Shown here in pieces: positions 44,900-58,009 of a stretch of 64,000 bases of DNA (positions within the stretch are counted from its first letter, which is position 1; the number at the start of each line of letters is the position of its first letter). The translations under genes were made by a program, and so were the position numbers. Below the pieces are notes generated by a model. That model saw only the letters and a list, made by a program, of their open reading frames with translations, had not been told where the DNA came from and made no database searches. The DNA comes from Odontesthes bonariensis (lineage: Eukaryota; Chordata; Actinopteri; Atheriniformes; Atherinopsidae): contig NC_134509.1 of the NCBI RefSeq assembly GCF_027942865.1, positions 22,182,697 to 22,246,696 of the forward strand. Direction: 5' to 3'.

Positions 44900-47570
44900 T
44901 ATTTATGTTTATGTTTGCACATATTTGATAATTTGCTGCATCTGTTTCCCATTATTGTGGCAGTTAATGAAGAAATAAAGGTTGGTTCATGTACTCTTTG
45001 TGATCATGTTATATGCGAACTTTAAGTTGGAACATATTAGACCCGTTTTCACCAAACAAATGAGCTGACACGGACTTATTTCAGTTCTTCCAAGGTCGCA
45101 CATTTTTATGATTTTATTTTGTGGATGATGAAATGAATGCTCCGGAGCTCCACCGGGGAACTGCGGGCACCTTGATGCAGGTGTGACCCCGAACGCTCCG
45201 CCGTTCCTGTTCATGCGTAATATTGGTTCGTGCGCGCGCACCTTAGAGCCTGTCACTCAGCGCTCCCGCGCTCTCCACCTCTCTGTCTCTCTGTCTTTGT
45301 TTCCCTATTCGGCCTGTCGACTCAGCAGATCATATAGAGCTCAGGCACAGAGGTGCGGTGATGAATGTGGGGGCTGTTTTTGGTCTATTCGTATAGGTCA
45401 GCAGTGCCATCGTATAGGGCAACAATGGCCAGGGCTATAGGCAGAGAATGAGGAGGATTTGGAGAGCAATCCGGGGAGATTGTTTTAATGTTGGATTCCA
45501 GAAGTGGAGGAAATTAAGGCAGACAAATTAAATTAATAATGATAGCTATTGATGAACATACTTTTTCAAATGCTCTTGTGTTTTGAAGAAAAAAAAACAA
45601 GAAATGTCTGTAAAACTGAACCAAAAGTCCCTTCTTTTAGAAAATAGATCACAGTGTTTGATGCTTCTGCTTTACATGAACATGTACACTCCAACAGACA
45701 AAAAGGTCATGGCTAGTGGTGTTTTTTTTTGATCGCACCTGACAAAAGATGTCATTGTGTACGCTGCACAGATTGAAGCATATGCGTAGTTTCCCATTTT
45801 GAGCTATTGAAATAAGACTGAAAAGACATGATTAAGTTCTGAAAGGACCAATTTACACTGTTGTGTTTAATCGTTCAGTCTTCAGTTTGATGAAATGGTG
45901 GACAAACAGACAGATGGATGAACTGATGGAATGAACACTGGGTGGAAAATTAAGCCTTGGAAAATGCAGGTGTTAAAACTTCAAATGAAAGGAAGAGAGT
46001 ATAGCATTAATCAAACCATTTTTCTATCCAAAGGTCTGTATCACATGTGGAGATGTACTCTAGATACTCATCCTTTTTGAAAAGTGCACCGTATCAACTC
46101 AAAGAAAATGTGAAAATTGGCTTTTGTTGGCTCCATGTCTTTATTTGCAACCAGTACAGCTGCAGTTTTATTATTCTAGCCATACATGTGTGGTCTAACT
46201 TAACATTTTCTATAAGAGGCTGCCTGTGCAAAAGTCAGCAGGACTACAGTTAAACCTGCTTGTGATCTGGTTTCAAGTCATGCCTGGTGTGGACAGGATA
46301 ATTGTGGGGTTATCTATGAAAATAAGAGTTTTATTGCTAACATTTAGTCATTCAGCAGAGGCTTTTATCCAAGCCTCAGTACAGCAAGAAACCCTGGCAT
46401 AAGCATTAAGAGCTTAATGTTTTTCAATCTATCTAAATGACAAAGTATAAGTTGAAAATGTATAAAAGTCCCAACTAAGTGCAGGTGAGGTGTTAGATTT
46501 AACTGTTGATTGCTGATTTATGAATGTAAAACTCACTCCATGGGGCTGAACAGCATCTAGAAAGGCTTATTGCGTCACATCGTCTCTAGAAATGTAAGCG
46601 TTTTAAATCTTTAAGACAGATATATCTGTCAAGCTCTACTGAATTGTGTTCAGTGTTTTAGTTTACATAATAGATATCTTGCCATTTTCTTGTCATTCAT
46701 GTGTCTCTCTGCAGTGATTGAGGGTGTCCATCGGCCACTCAAAGTACGCTTTGTAGGTCATTCTTTTCCTCCATCACTACAGAAATCCCACTGATGCTCA
46801 CTCGAGCCTTTGAGAAGATTCAATTTGCAGAATGAACAAGGCCGACTGTTGAATCTGTTGTACGTCAGCGGGGTGTCATCTGGTGCACAGCTGCGTTCTC
46901 TGTTTCCATCCCGACTTCCTCTGAAGTCTTGATGTCACAGGTCACATGACCCCACCAATGCAGCCACGTTTGGAGCTCCATACGACCAGTTTGTTCCCTT
47001 GTGTACACTTTGAAATAAGCAGCTCGCACACTTTCCTTGTGCTGCAAACCCCCACTGCAATATTGTACTCACCCACGCAAGGAAAAAGGCAGAGGGCTTT
47101 AATTTAATAGCTTTCTCCTGTTGGGATGATGTGAAAGATTCAGATAATTGTCCTTGAGCACTCTTGACCCATTTGCCCAAAGGTGCCATAAAGTTATTGC
47201 ACCTCACAGGTTATTGCTTTTTCTGTTATTGTTTGTCCCAGCACCTCTTTATTACATCAGTGAAGGGAACACGAGTGAATAATTTTGTGATATGCTCTTA
47301 AAGAGGAAGCCTGGCTGCCATTATTATTATACTATTATGTGGGTTAAGGATGAGTATGTAACTCTATTCAGCTCTCTATGAGTCTTACTTTACCAAGCTA
47401 TATGAATTTTTTATGAATTTATTCAGTCTTTCTTTAACTCTTCTAAGGCCAAAGACTAATTAATTTTCAATTTTGTCGTATTACTTGGTTATTCTTCTCT
47501 TCTTTCAACCATATAGTGTCTCTCTCTGCCCGTCTCCCTCTCTTTGATGATGGGGTATTTCTATTCTGTG
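44900..47570. other. Interval between the divergent crystallin promoters
   Basis: No gene seen. A degenerate dispersed repeat fragment (around 46338-46400, catttagtcattcagcagag) is present. Shared lens regulatory elements may lie here, but no convincing cluster was identified by eye. Confidence 0.45.
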
Positions 47571-47577
47571 GGGGCTG

Positions 47578-47588
47578 TGAGCTCAGCG
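47578..47588 (+). promoter_or_regulatory. MARE-like Maf site upstream of crybb1
   Basis: TGAGCTCAGCG has the palindromic TGA-NN-TCA core and one good MARE half-site (TCAGCG against TCAGCA). It lies about 45 bp upstream of the TATA box. In other vertebrates the crybb1 promoter is driven by Maf-binding elements within about 120 bp of the start site, so position and motif agree. Binding is inferred. Confidence 0.45.
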
Positions 47589-47632
47589 AGTTTGTTTCTG
47601 TGTCCATAATCCCCTCTCTCTGGGCGCCAGCA

Positions 47633-47640
47633 TATAAAAG
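47633..47640 (+). promoter_or_regulatory. crybb1: crybb1 TATA box
   Basis: TATAAAAG, about 30 bp upstream of the inferred start of the non-coding first exon. Confidence 0.8.
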
Positions 47641-47662
47641 CTATGAGGGGCCCAGTGTACTC

Positions 47663-47720
47663 ACACACAGACCACCAGTCCCAGCCCTGAATCTACTCCT
47701 TTACGCACACACTGCCACAG
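47663..47720 (+). other. crybb1: crybb1 5' UTR exon
   Basis: Begins about 30 bp downstream of the TATA box (start estimated) and ends at a consensus donor (ccacag|gtaagg, 47721). It splices to 48935, two bases before the start codon. Confidence 0.7.
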
Positions 47721-48936
47721 GTAAGGGAGGGGATAAACATACAGAAAAGAGAGGAATCTGATACTAATCTGATACCAGACAATGAGGTTAATCTATGAAG
47801 TCAATTATATTTAAAGTCAAACATTGCTGGTCAAAACGAACAGTTCATTCTGAGTGTTGAATATGTTAAAACTGTTTACATTATGACTTTTTCTGAGGGA
47901 TCACAAAATTAGGAAGGGGGAAAAGATGAGATTCAGGCTTTCAAAGTTTCAACTTTATGTGCATTCACATATTCAAAAGGTGCTTTAACCTTTTTTATTA
48001 TGCACTTTATTTGGTCTTTTTTATGTTTTTTGATCGACTATGCATGGAAATAATGAAGTGTGGAAAAGTTTGTTATTTTCAATTCATGTTATTTTTCAGT
48101 ACTGAATTACTGAATTACTGTTTTTCTTTTTCTTTTTGGTGGTTAATGTCCAGTGATTGAAACCTTTGTCACCATTTGCCTGAAAGTGGAACTAAGGGGA
48201 AGACAAATGTTTTAAAATTGTGCTATAAAAAGCTAAAGGGACAGTTCTTGTCTGAAAAACAAACAAACAAAAAAGAAACCCATCTTAAATAATCTGGCGT
48301 GAAAACGTTTGCCCTCATTTCAGCTACTGTTAATCTGAATTTTTAGTAACTCTAAACTCAGATTCTGGCATTAACCCAACTTTTCTTTGTCAAAGTAGCA
48401 TTTCAGTTTCCTGAACTGACATAGTCATGCCCTGATGATGTCATTCTCTTACCTCTTGCTCCTACATTCCCAACCAACACAAAACTGGATGGCAGGTTAA
48501 CCATTGGGCTGGATTGAGATAGCATCCCTCCTTACACTAACAAACACCATAAACATTCTGGTCAAGCTAATGAAGTTTAATGATTTGCATGTAAATTTTA
48601 AGCACAGCAAACTGTGGAAGACAAAATATCTGGTACTATAGGAATTAGTGGAACAGTGGCTGCCAGAGGGAGAAATGTAAGTATCAGTTGAAAAGGTCAA
48701 CAGTTATTTGCATGTAAGCTCTTTTCAGAGCAGATGCAATTATTTCTGTTTGTCTTCCTTTCGTGTTTTGAATCCATCATCGTTTTCAGGACAGGCTGAG
48801 ACCTGCATGGCTTAATGGGATTTTTTTTTCAAAAGGTTTTTCAAAGGAAGAGAAACAAAACATTTAACCTCCTGCTCACCGTAGTTAAACTTGTAGAAAG
48901 TCTTAATGTGCTGCATTTCTTCTTTTCATTCCAGTC

Positions 48937-51931
48937 ATGTCTGCTGGAGGAGAGAAACCAAAGTCTGCTTCCCAGACCGATGGGAAGGCTGCTCAGGGCA
49001 AGATGTCTGAGATGGGCATGATGTCCTACAAGGTACAGCACAACAAACACACCCTACGTATGTAGCATGGTGTCAAACACTTACAAATATATCACGCAGT
49101 TGGTGTCACAAACAGTTTACCTTCTGAGCTCATGGCGAGTGCCACAGCATGTTGGTCTTTTAAGCTCTGCGAGGGGGTGGTCGATAACCACAACTGACAA
49201 AAAAATACAGTGTGACGCTTCTCGTATGTGTTGAAATGTGTGGAAGTACCTGTCATAACAACACAGGCTCATTGTTACAACCCCACCTCTCTATGAGACC
49301 AGCCTTTTTTTCATCTCCTTGCTCACTTCTCATCTCATTGTCTTTTCTTTACCCCGACCCTTTAGATGTGTGTGTTCGATCAGGAGAACTTCCAGGGCCG
49401 CTGTATGGAGATCACCGGCGAGTGCATGAACGTGTGTGATATAGGAATGGACAGGGTGCGCTCTCTGCGTGTCGACTGTGGGCCGTAAGTAGCCATATCA
49501 CGTACTGCCACACGCACACACCCACATGATTAAGTACTGTAACCAGCACCCACACCACTCTGAGCGAAGAGCAGGTGATTACACAGATGTGCCTCGCCAT
49601 TATGTGGCATTTCGCACTTGGCATTTTAGGCAGTTAGGTGACGCTTTTATCCCGAGCGATCTGCAGAGAGCAGAGCAACCGAGTGAACTTTAGTTTCTCA
49701 ATTATCAACAAGGAAGCACATAGCAGCGACGAGTATCTCTGTGGTTCAAGAATAAGTCAAACAAACCAAGCAAGGAAATCCGGAGGAAGTTTTTCCAGAG
49801 GCAACAGCAAATAACAAAAGGAGAAAGAATAATTAAAAATCCCTCCTGAGGCCAAAGTTTTTGTCCATCAAACTGAAGACTTTTAGCCTTCAAAATGGGC
49901 CAACAAGCCAAATCATTAGATCTTGTGCTGGTTTGAAAAAACGAGTGTTCCTTGTAGTGAGCTCCTCATTCAGTGCTCATCTTTCTTCCTTCTCTTCCTT
50001 GTGACCTTTTCCATTCATCAGCTTTGTGGGCTTCGAGCAGATGAACTTCTGTGGTGAAATGTTCATCCTGGAGAAGGGTGAGTACCCCCGCTGGGACTCT
50101 TGGAGCAACTGCCAGAAGAACGACTACCTGCTGTCTTTCAGGCCCATCCGCATGGTAAGTCCACTGACTTATCCTCAGAGGATTTACATTACATTTAGCT
50201 CAGTCCCGGTCATTTTGTTCTCCTTTTCTCATTTTCTCTCTTCCCTCGTTTTCTTTCCTGATTTGTGTGTCCACCATCTTGCAGGACCCTGAGAAGCACA
50301 AGATCTGCCTGCATGAAATTGGAGAGTTCAAAGGTCGCAAGATGGAGATCATGGACGATGATGTTCCCAGCCTGTATTCCTACGGTTTCACTGATAGGGT
50401 GGGCAGCATCATGGTCAGCTGTGGAACGTGAGTATTGTGGCACTGTCTTATCTTTTTGAAATTCTTGAGATTTGGTGGTAAAAGTGAGGCTGTAGGCAGA
50501 GACCGGTTATCTTAGCCTGGCATAGAGACTGGAAACACAGGGTAAAACTAGCTGACGCGGTCAAAAGTTTGCTAATCAACACGTTTATACCGGCTTTTAA
50601 TAGTTTGGGATCCCAGATGGGAGTATTAACTTACCAAGACACTTCCTAAAAACACACTTCTAGACACTTTTTTCTACTTTGTAAGTTTAACAAATAAGGT
50701 TTTGTGTTAGTGACATTTTTAAGGTGCAAAATGGTGAAATTTGGTTGAGTAACAGACCAAGTTTCTGGACTCTGTGTTTGGCAAAGCTAAATGATTTCCT
50801 ACTGGAGCATCATTTTCAAGAATCAAGAATCTTTACTGTCACTATGCAGGCAAAGTGAAATTTTGTTCAGGAGCTCTTGGCTTGGGATACACAAAAAGAT
50901 ACGAGGCACACAGTATATAGATATCTAAATGGTACAAAAAAGAATAAAAATAGTAAAGTTACAGTGCAATCCAATTGTTTTATGACTGTATTGCACATAT
51001 TGCAGCATAAGTAAGTCAAAGTCAAATAAAAGTGCAGTGCAGTGCGAGTGTCCGTGTGTGTACAGACAGAGTGCTATTGAGCTTATCTAATTCACTGCAA
51101 GAAAGCAAACGAGTACATTTATCAAAACTGTACCTTTAAACACGGTTTTGTTTTTTTATGACTGATTATGAAGCTGTGATTCGGCTATCTGAAATCATAC
51201 ATATTTCAGCAGTACTGTCTGAAAACATTCCATCCTGCTTTTGCAACAGCTGCGTCAAAAAAGTGTCGGGTGTCAGACAGTTTCTGCATCTGTGACGTCA
51301 TTCTCGAACAGGCAGAAACAGCGGTATAGTCACCGGCTCTCTGAGTTGTCCGGAACAGAATTCAGGAATAGAGGTTTTTCATCAGCAGCTCGCTGAGGGT
51401 GTCATGAACGTCAGCAGCTCAGTGTCTCTGTCTGTGCTCTCAGAGGTGTGGCAGACAGCAAACACTTTATTCAGTGTTCTCTGCTGTCTGACACAAACAG
51501 CTGGAAGGCAAACCGTCCTGTGTTTTAAAGCCAAACCAACAGATCGATGTATATCTGTTGGATGTTTATCCTCCCTGCTTTCTCTGCGTCTGTTTTTCAA
51601 GCATCTTTATTCCACATTTCTCACTTGTCTGTTACACATCTTTTAACCACACGTTTCTCCTTTTCTTGAATAAATGATCTGCTGAATGATTCCTTCTGCA
51701 ACCTTGTAATGCCTTTTTACAATTACTATACCCTCTCCTCTTTCTCTCTCCATCTCCAGCTGGGTGGGTTACCAGTTCCCCGGCTACCGTGGCACCCAGT
51801 ACCTGCTAGAGAAGGGCGAATACAGGCATTTCAATGAGTTTGGTGCTCGCAACCCCCAAATGCAGTCTATTAGGCGCATCCGCGACATGCAGTGGCACCA
51901 ACACGGCTGCTACACCATGTCCGCTAAGTGA
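48937..51931 (+). CDS. crybb1: Beta-B1 crystallin, lens
   Basis: Five coding exons: 48937-49032, 49366-49484, 50022-50154, 50285-50427 and 51760-51931 (stop TGA at 51929). They total 663 nt, 220 residues plus stop. Exon lengths 119, 133 and 143 are the usual beta-B values. A 32-residue N-terminal arm rich in Lys, Ser and Met is followed by four Greek keys, one per exon: [60 protein letters not shown] and [20 protein letters not shown]. The C-terminal extension ([16 protein letters not shown]) after RRIR marks a basic beta-B1 chain. The product is a lens structural protein that pairs with beta-A chains. The N-terminal arm is shorter than the Pro/Ala-rich mammalian arm. The beta-A gene lies head to head upstream, as in other vertebrates. 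Confidence 0.96.
50815..51060 (+). repeat. Teleost interspersed repeat fragment
   Basis: Within crybb1 intron 5, ttcaagaatcaagaatcttt followed by actgtcactatgcaggcaaa is a dispersed teleost repeat. A related fragment lies in the TTAA element at about 35475. Class not known to me. Confidence 0.5.
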
Positions 51932-52101
51932 AACCCAGTGAGGGCGAGGAAGAGAGGGACTGGAGGAGAGGCTGAAGCAGAGGGCAGGTACGCAGATGGA
52001 GACGGAGGAGGGAGAGCAAAGAAGGAGAAGAGGAGAGAGAGGATGTAGTAGTTTCTCCTCTGACCAAAGATTTCTTTGCAGTTTGAGTGCAAGATGGAGG
52101 G

Positions 52102-52107
52102 AATAAA
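52102..52107 (+). terminator. crybb1: crybb1 proximal poly(A) signal candidate
   Basis: AATAAA about 170 bp after the stop codon. A second signal follows at 52494, so two 3' UTR lengths are possible. Confidence 0.5.
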
Positions 52108-52493
52108 GTAGGTTGTTATTTTTAGTTGTAATCTAGTGATCAATGGAGAGTTCTACAAAGTTGAAGAGGAGATCAGTACCAGAACCACGGAGACTCTATT
52201 TGATTATAAACACCCTCTCCATTTTTGTTCTTCCTCCTTCACCGTCTGTGTCAGCTCTCAGCTGCCCACTTTCCTCTCCTCCCCTCCCTCCCTTTCTCCC
52301 CCTCACATGCTCTATTCCACATCTCACCAACGTCAGCCCTCACGCAGCTCATTAGAGCCTTACTGAGGGGGGGCACTAGTTTGGATTTGTGTTTGTTTGT
52401 GTGATGGAGGAACTGAGGCGGAAGAAAGCCACAACAAATCAAATGATGGTAAATTGTCTGTGCTCAGATCCTGATCCACATCAATTCTGAACC

Positions 52494-52499
52494 AATAAA
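52494..52499 (+). terminator. crybb1: crybb1 distal poly(A) signal candidate
   Basis: AATAAA in the context accaataaagcatc, about 560 bp after the stop codon. Confidence 0.5.
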
Positions 52500-52699
52500 G
52501 CATCTCACATCTTGCTTCACTTGACATGTCTTATTTAACAGATGTGGTTGTGACATACATATTAACCAACAGAGTGGAAAGACATCTGTGAACAGACATC
52601 TTTGAATAGGAAAATCTATTCTTACTCTTCACTTATAAAAATGCCTTGTGAACCACATTATTTAGTAAGGTTTTAAATCTTATTTGCTGCTGTAGAGTA

Positions 52700-53260
52700 C
52701 ATATATTTGGGGCCTAATCTTACTAAACTGGGTTTGTTGCCTAAATCTTACAAAGTTTTGCTACCAAACCAATTATGTAGATTTGGCAACTCAACTCAAT
52801 CCATTTTGGTGTCTTAACTTGGCCAAGTAGATTTGTTTCCTACATCTAGCAAAATCATGTTTGTGCTTGAACCTGACAAAGTTTTGAATGCCTTACCCAA
52901 CCATGTAGGTCACATATTCTTTTTAAACCTGACCAAGAAGTTTGGGTGCCTATAATCTATCCAAGTTGCATAAACTTAAAGAAATTGTTGTATCTAAACC
53001 TGGGCTGATAGGTTAGGTATAACTACCAAAAATGTTTTTGTTGCCTAAACCTAACAAGGTTATTTTTGCTGCATTTACATAACCCTAAAAATTTGGGTTT
53101 GTCCTGTTGATTTTAGCGCCTGAACTGGACCAGGTAGTTTCGATCCATAAACCTAAACAAATGGTTTTGTTACAGTAACCTAACAAAGTAGTCTTCGTGC
53201 TAAATCCAACTAAGTAATTTTGTCGCCAATACCCAACCAAAGGGCGACTTAAAATGAAAA
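52700..53260 (+). repeat. Degenerate tandem repeat (cctaaacctaacaaagt units)
   Basis: About a dozen diverged units of roughly 40-45 bp recur, each with a version of 'ttttgttgcctaaacctaac' followed by 'aaagtag'. Clear examples are near 52730, 53040 and 53180. It is an old minisatellite and has no open frame of interest. Confidence 0.65.
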
Positions 53261-53404
53261 ATGCAACATAAAACTGAAAGAGTTTAGTTTCTCAACCTTC
53301 TCACCCCTGTAAAGGACAAATGTGGCCTTTTTCATTTTTATTCATCTTCACCCTGCAAGACGCAGACGTCACTAGCCTGATGAGAAATGACCTAACCCTA
53401 ACCC

Positions 53405-53866
53405 TGTCAGGTTGGGGTGTGGGTGGTAGGACACAGATGCAGACTCAGAGGATGTAGAAAGCAAACTGGGATTTATTCACAAGAAACAAACGTTAAACAA
53501 AAGGCCGGATGACAAAAAACCTAAACTGTGGAATAAATACTTTATACAAAACAAAACACTTGACAATGCATGGATAAATACTTAACTTTAGCGATACAAC
53601 GTGGCGTGGCATGAGGGATATGTGAAAGATGGGTAGGATCTGGCAAACTGAAAGGGGAAACCTGGAAACTAAATAGAGGACTGGGAGTGATTAGTGACAG
53701 GGTGCAGCTGGTGACAATGGCTAACAGGTGACATGAGTGACAACTAATGAACTGAGTGAGAGAAAAACAATGGCAAAACCTAACTAAACATGAACTCAAA
53801 AACCAAGACCTAAAACATGATAAAACATAAAACTAAAAACATGGGGAAAGTCCCGTGGGCGTGACA
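53405..53866. mobile_element. 462-bp TG...CA element in telomere-like repeats
   Basis: Starts tgtcaggttgg and ends gggcgtgaca. It is flanked by identical 11-bp aaccctaaccc (53394-53404 and 53867-53877). TG...CA ends with a short duplication suggest a solo LTR. The tgtca/tgaca inverted tips would also suit a small DNA transposon. The repetitive flank makes the exact duplication length uncertain. No coding capacity. Confidence 0.5.
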
Positions 53867-53879
53867 AACCCTAACCCGT

Positions 53880-56800
53880 AAATGACCAAAAATGACAAAA
53901 ATGGCTCCTAACTAGCATCAGCATGTGATAGTTTGCAGATGAAAATATATTGAAAAAGCCTCTTCCTGTTGCATCTATAAGTAGGACGATCATAACTTAA
54001 GGTGGCTTTAGTTGATAACAGATCTCCAACTCAATGCTGCCAAAGTTTGTATAAAGAAATCAAATTAAATTTATTTTCTATATAAAAACACAAAAACACC
54101 TGACTTTGCAGTATAACCTCAACACCACAAGCTTGAACACATGTTTCAGGTTATTGTTTTGTTTTTATGTTATTTTTGACTGATTTTATTTTTGATTAGT
54201 TAGCTGCTAAACATAACGGGAGATTCACTGGTTAAAGAGCCGATTATAAACCGTGAAACAGCTACAAGATAAGTCAATGAGTCTGAACTAAGTGTGAACT
54301 AATGGGTTTCTACTTTTTAAAAGTGATAATTGCCTCAAATAACATACTTTTCAGAGACTGTATAGAAGGGAAGTATGTAGCCACTGCTTCTGAAAAGGTA
54401 GGATGAAATACAACCAACACCATGGTGATGCCAACGCTAGCCAGAGCAGCCTTTTAGTTTTTTATTATTTTTTTTAATCAGACATTGGTGTTACATGTTC
54501 TGTAGGATCATTTGGTTTCTATGCTTTGTTATTGTTAGTTGCTGCTGTCCATGAGTGACCAAATTAATACTGAAAGGTAACTATGGCAATGATATGACTT
54601 AAAATTCCCATGATATGCCAGTTGAATGCTGTTTGCTTTAGCATATGTGTTAATTTCCAGTAAAAACAGAAGATGGTGAACACTGCTCCCTCCAGATGTG
54701 CCCAGTCTCCCCTGATTGGTCAGCTCAAGCAGCCTGATCAGAAACATCATTTAGTATCAGTTAAAAATGGAAGAAGAAGAAGGAGAAAACATTTCATGGG
54801 ATGCTAAATGAACTGTCCAAGAAAACAAGATGAAATAAAATGTTTCCATGATATTTATTTTAAAGGAATATTTAGCTGGTATAAAATGTGAAAAACAAAG
54901 AGAATATTGATCCCCAGTGTGGTCTACAGACATCAGAATCCAGATAGATGCAAAAACTTTTTAGCATTCACATTTTCTCTTGTTTCTAAAATGTGATAAA
55001 TTATTCAGTGCCTTTTTTTCCCGTATCAAATATGAAAAAATACTAAACTACATCATACAAAATGGAATTAATAGCGCTCTTGGTGTGCTATGTCGCTTAT
55101 TGGGGGTCATGTTGGCATCATTACTGCATCACTGATTATTAGACCGTTACAGGAATGTTACAGGACAGGCCTTTTAAATTGCTTGAGTGATTCAGCCATG
55201 CAAACATAATAATACAGGTTTCAGTAAACTGCAATGCAGTGTCATTCATTTTTAGCTGATAAATGATGGAAAAGTACATAGATACGATACACTATGTCCC
55301 AACCATCCATTTTAGCGGGGGATTGGGCTGGAGCCTATCCCAGCTGACATTGGGCAAGAGGCAGGGTACACCCTGGACAGGTTGCCAGTCCATCACAGGG
55401 CCACATCGAGACAAACAAGACACACAACCATGCGCACTTACACTCACTCCTAAGGACAATTTAGAGTCACCAATTAACCTAACATGAATGTGTTTGGACG
55501 GTGGGGGGAAGCCGGAGTACCCGGAGAGAACCCACGCTTACTCCAATCTGCTGAACAGACTTTTTATTAATTGACCCTGGCAACAAAAGGACAGTGTAAG
55601 AAACAAACACGTTATGGTGCACAATGAAATCCACATTCCCATAGCTGCCAGAAGGACTGTAATGTCTGCTTCTGAAAGGGATTTGTTACCAACAGCAATA
55701 AAAATATTAAGACAATACTGTCGATAGTTCTTGAATGACACAAGATTCAAGAAGTTCTAACAACTAAAATAACAACATAATCTGATGCAATCCAAAATAA
55801 GCCTCCTGTAACACTAGCTTTGAAGTCCTCAGTGTTCAGCTATATTTGATTGTGTGTCAGACAGATGTTTAGCCAGAGTCTGATCAGCACTGTGCCTGGT
55901 GAGGCTGATTTGAATGTACAAACAAATACATTTGAAGAAGTTCACGTCCCTGTTGTATGACTTATGGCTCTATTTTTGACGTGCCAGTGTCAGTTGCAGT
56001 GCTTTTTTTGTCTGCCATCTCTGACAAGCAAGTCCTTCAACTGAAATGATATTTTGAATAGTTTATTCATACCCCTCAATACGGCTCACCACAGTGTTTT
56101 GTAAAGTATCGTCCCTACAAGCAGCAGAAGGGAAATACATCAGATCAGATAGCGTTCTTGATCCTCTTGTTTAAAAAAGCCACAAAGCCTTCAATAGGAG
56201 GAAGGAAGGATGGTTGAATGGAGCAGCTAAGTGCTGTATGGCTTTGTGCGATGTGAGATCGAAACCAACGTACCTTCCATCAACAATAACTACAACGTCA
56301 CTTTACTAAAACACTTTCTCAATTCCTGGTTTTTCTGCAGTAAATTTACTTGGTTAGGGTTAGAAAACAATAAGGCTGAAGACTAAAAAAACATTCTTTC
56401 TACAACACAACTGTCACTTGTGAATGCCATTTTGCTGGTTGCCTTGGTTACACATGATTGTATCACTCTATTAAGGTAAGAAAAGTTTATACAGTGATGT
56501 TAATTTGTATGTCCAACAAGGCCCAGATAGTGTGAAAACACCACTCCTTTGGTATCTGCACACTTCTTTCCTAAAGGATCAAAAAAGATTGTTATCTCAG
56601 TCTAAAGTTTGCATGACGTAAAGCTGAAAATGAAGACTAACACCTCATCATACAAAGTAGTGTAAGATGTTACACTCTTCTAAGATTTAGAGACTTTTAT
56701 GATAACATTTTTTAGAGGATTTCCTGAGAATCCTTGTGGGCTCTTTAAGGAGTGGACAGTAACTACAAGAATGATGATTGATATGAGACTTTATGGTCAG

Positions 56801-57990
56801 TTAAATCAATCTTTAATCAATTCAGACTACTTACTGTAATCTCATTGCTCATTAATATAGTTTGCACAGTGGTTTCTTTTATAAGTCATCGTTTGAACAG
56901 TGCCAAATCTAAACTTTTGAAGATAAAAGACACTCACAGAACCTACACATGTAATTCCCTTGATGCACTGACAGGCCTGTGCTGCCATGCTTAAAAAAAG
57001 GGCATGGACAGTCTTTAATGGGTGTCCATTTTTATCAAGTTTATGAGCCCATTAGATGGATTATATAGATTCATACTTTGATTAGTTTTCCTTTTTTAAT
57101 TCTTCAAATTTTGAGCATGGCACTGTTTTGTTAGAGACACAAAAACACAGACATACATCCATATATATATTAAAACTAAGCCTTGAAAAAAGTTATTCTA
57201 TATATAAATTAGAATAGATGTGCAAGTTGGATTATAAAGGAGTGCCAGTCTATTTGGTCTTATTCGAAAAATGGATAATACGGTAATACAGTAGACTAAA
57301 AGAGGTTTTATTTATCTATGTTTTTGGTCAGAGGAGCTCTGAAGCAGCTGCCTGATGGGATCAGCTGAAAGAGGAGGTAAAGGGCCTCAGAAAGGTCCAC
57401 GGGGATGGAGTCTGCCTTCCTTTTTTCTTTGGAGCTGTGTCTGCGGCAGTGATTCTAGTTTTATGTCTGATCATCCTTTTGAGTTTTTGGCATCCAAGAT
57501 TTAGCTTTCCTAGCTAAATGAGCACTTAAGGTTAAGATTTGTGTAAAAGAAGATCAGTTCTAATGATAAAACATAAAGCTATATGACGATAATGCGTATG
57601 TGTGGTGTTGGGTAAATGTGACTCATGAAGAAACGTTGTGCAGGAAGAACCACTCAGTCACAGAGCTCACAGTTCTGTTGGCAGCGCCTTCCTTGCCAAG
57701 CTGAAGCTTGATTATATCTGTTCAGGGTTCAGTTAATAATTAATAAAGTTTGCATTTTAAATGAGCGCAGTGTCTGCTCAGTATTTGAAGACTTTATCAG
57801 TGGTCCAGTTTTCATCCCAGCTGCAACAACAAAGCTTTCTGAGTTTGAAGTAGCTGCTATTCACTCCGACTGTTTTCTGCATCACAACACACTGTAAAGA
57901 TGGACATTTTTTTCCTATGAACAACAATATAATTCTAAGAACTCAATTCTAAGAGTATTATCAGATTGACGCTTTCCTGGTCAGCTGAAT
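53880..57990. other. Gene-free region
   Basis: No exon recognised on either strand. It includes one dispersed repeat (listed separately at 55285-55545) and short AT-rich tracts such as 57164-57210. Confidence 0.5.
55285..55545 (+). repeat. Teleost interspersed repeat ('ggagcctatcccagctgaca')
   Basis: Runs through ggctggagcctatcccagct, acaccctggacaggttgcca, gtccatcacagggccacatc and ggagagaacccacgc. This is a very common dispersed teleost sequence, probably a LINE-related tail. The 74-codon frame in it is not a gene. Confidence 0.7.
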
Positions 57991-58009
57991 GGCAATTTGT
58001 TGATATGTT

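Noticed and set aside
55263-55487. 74-codon frame
   Set aside because: Lies inside a common dispersed teleost repeat.
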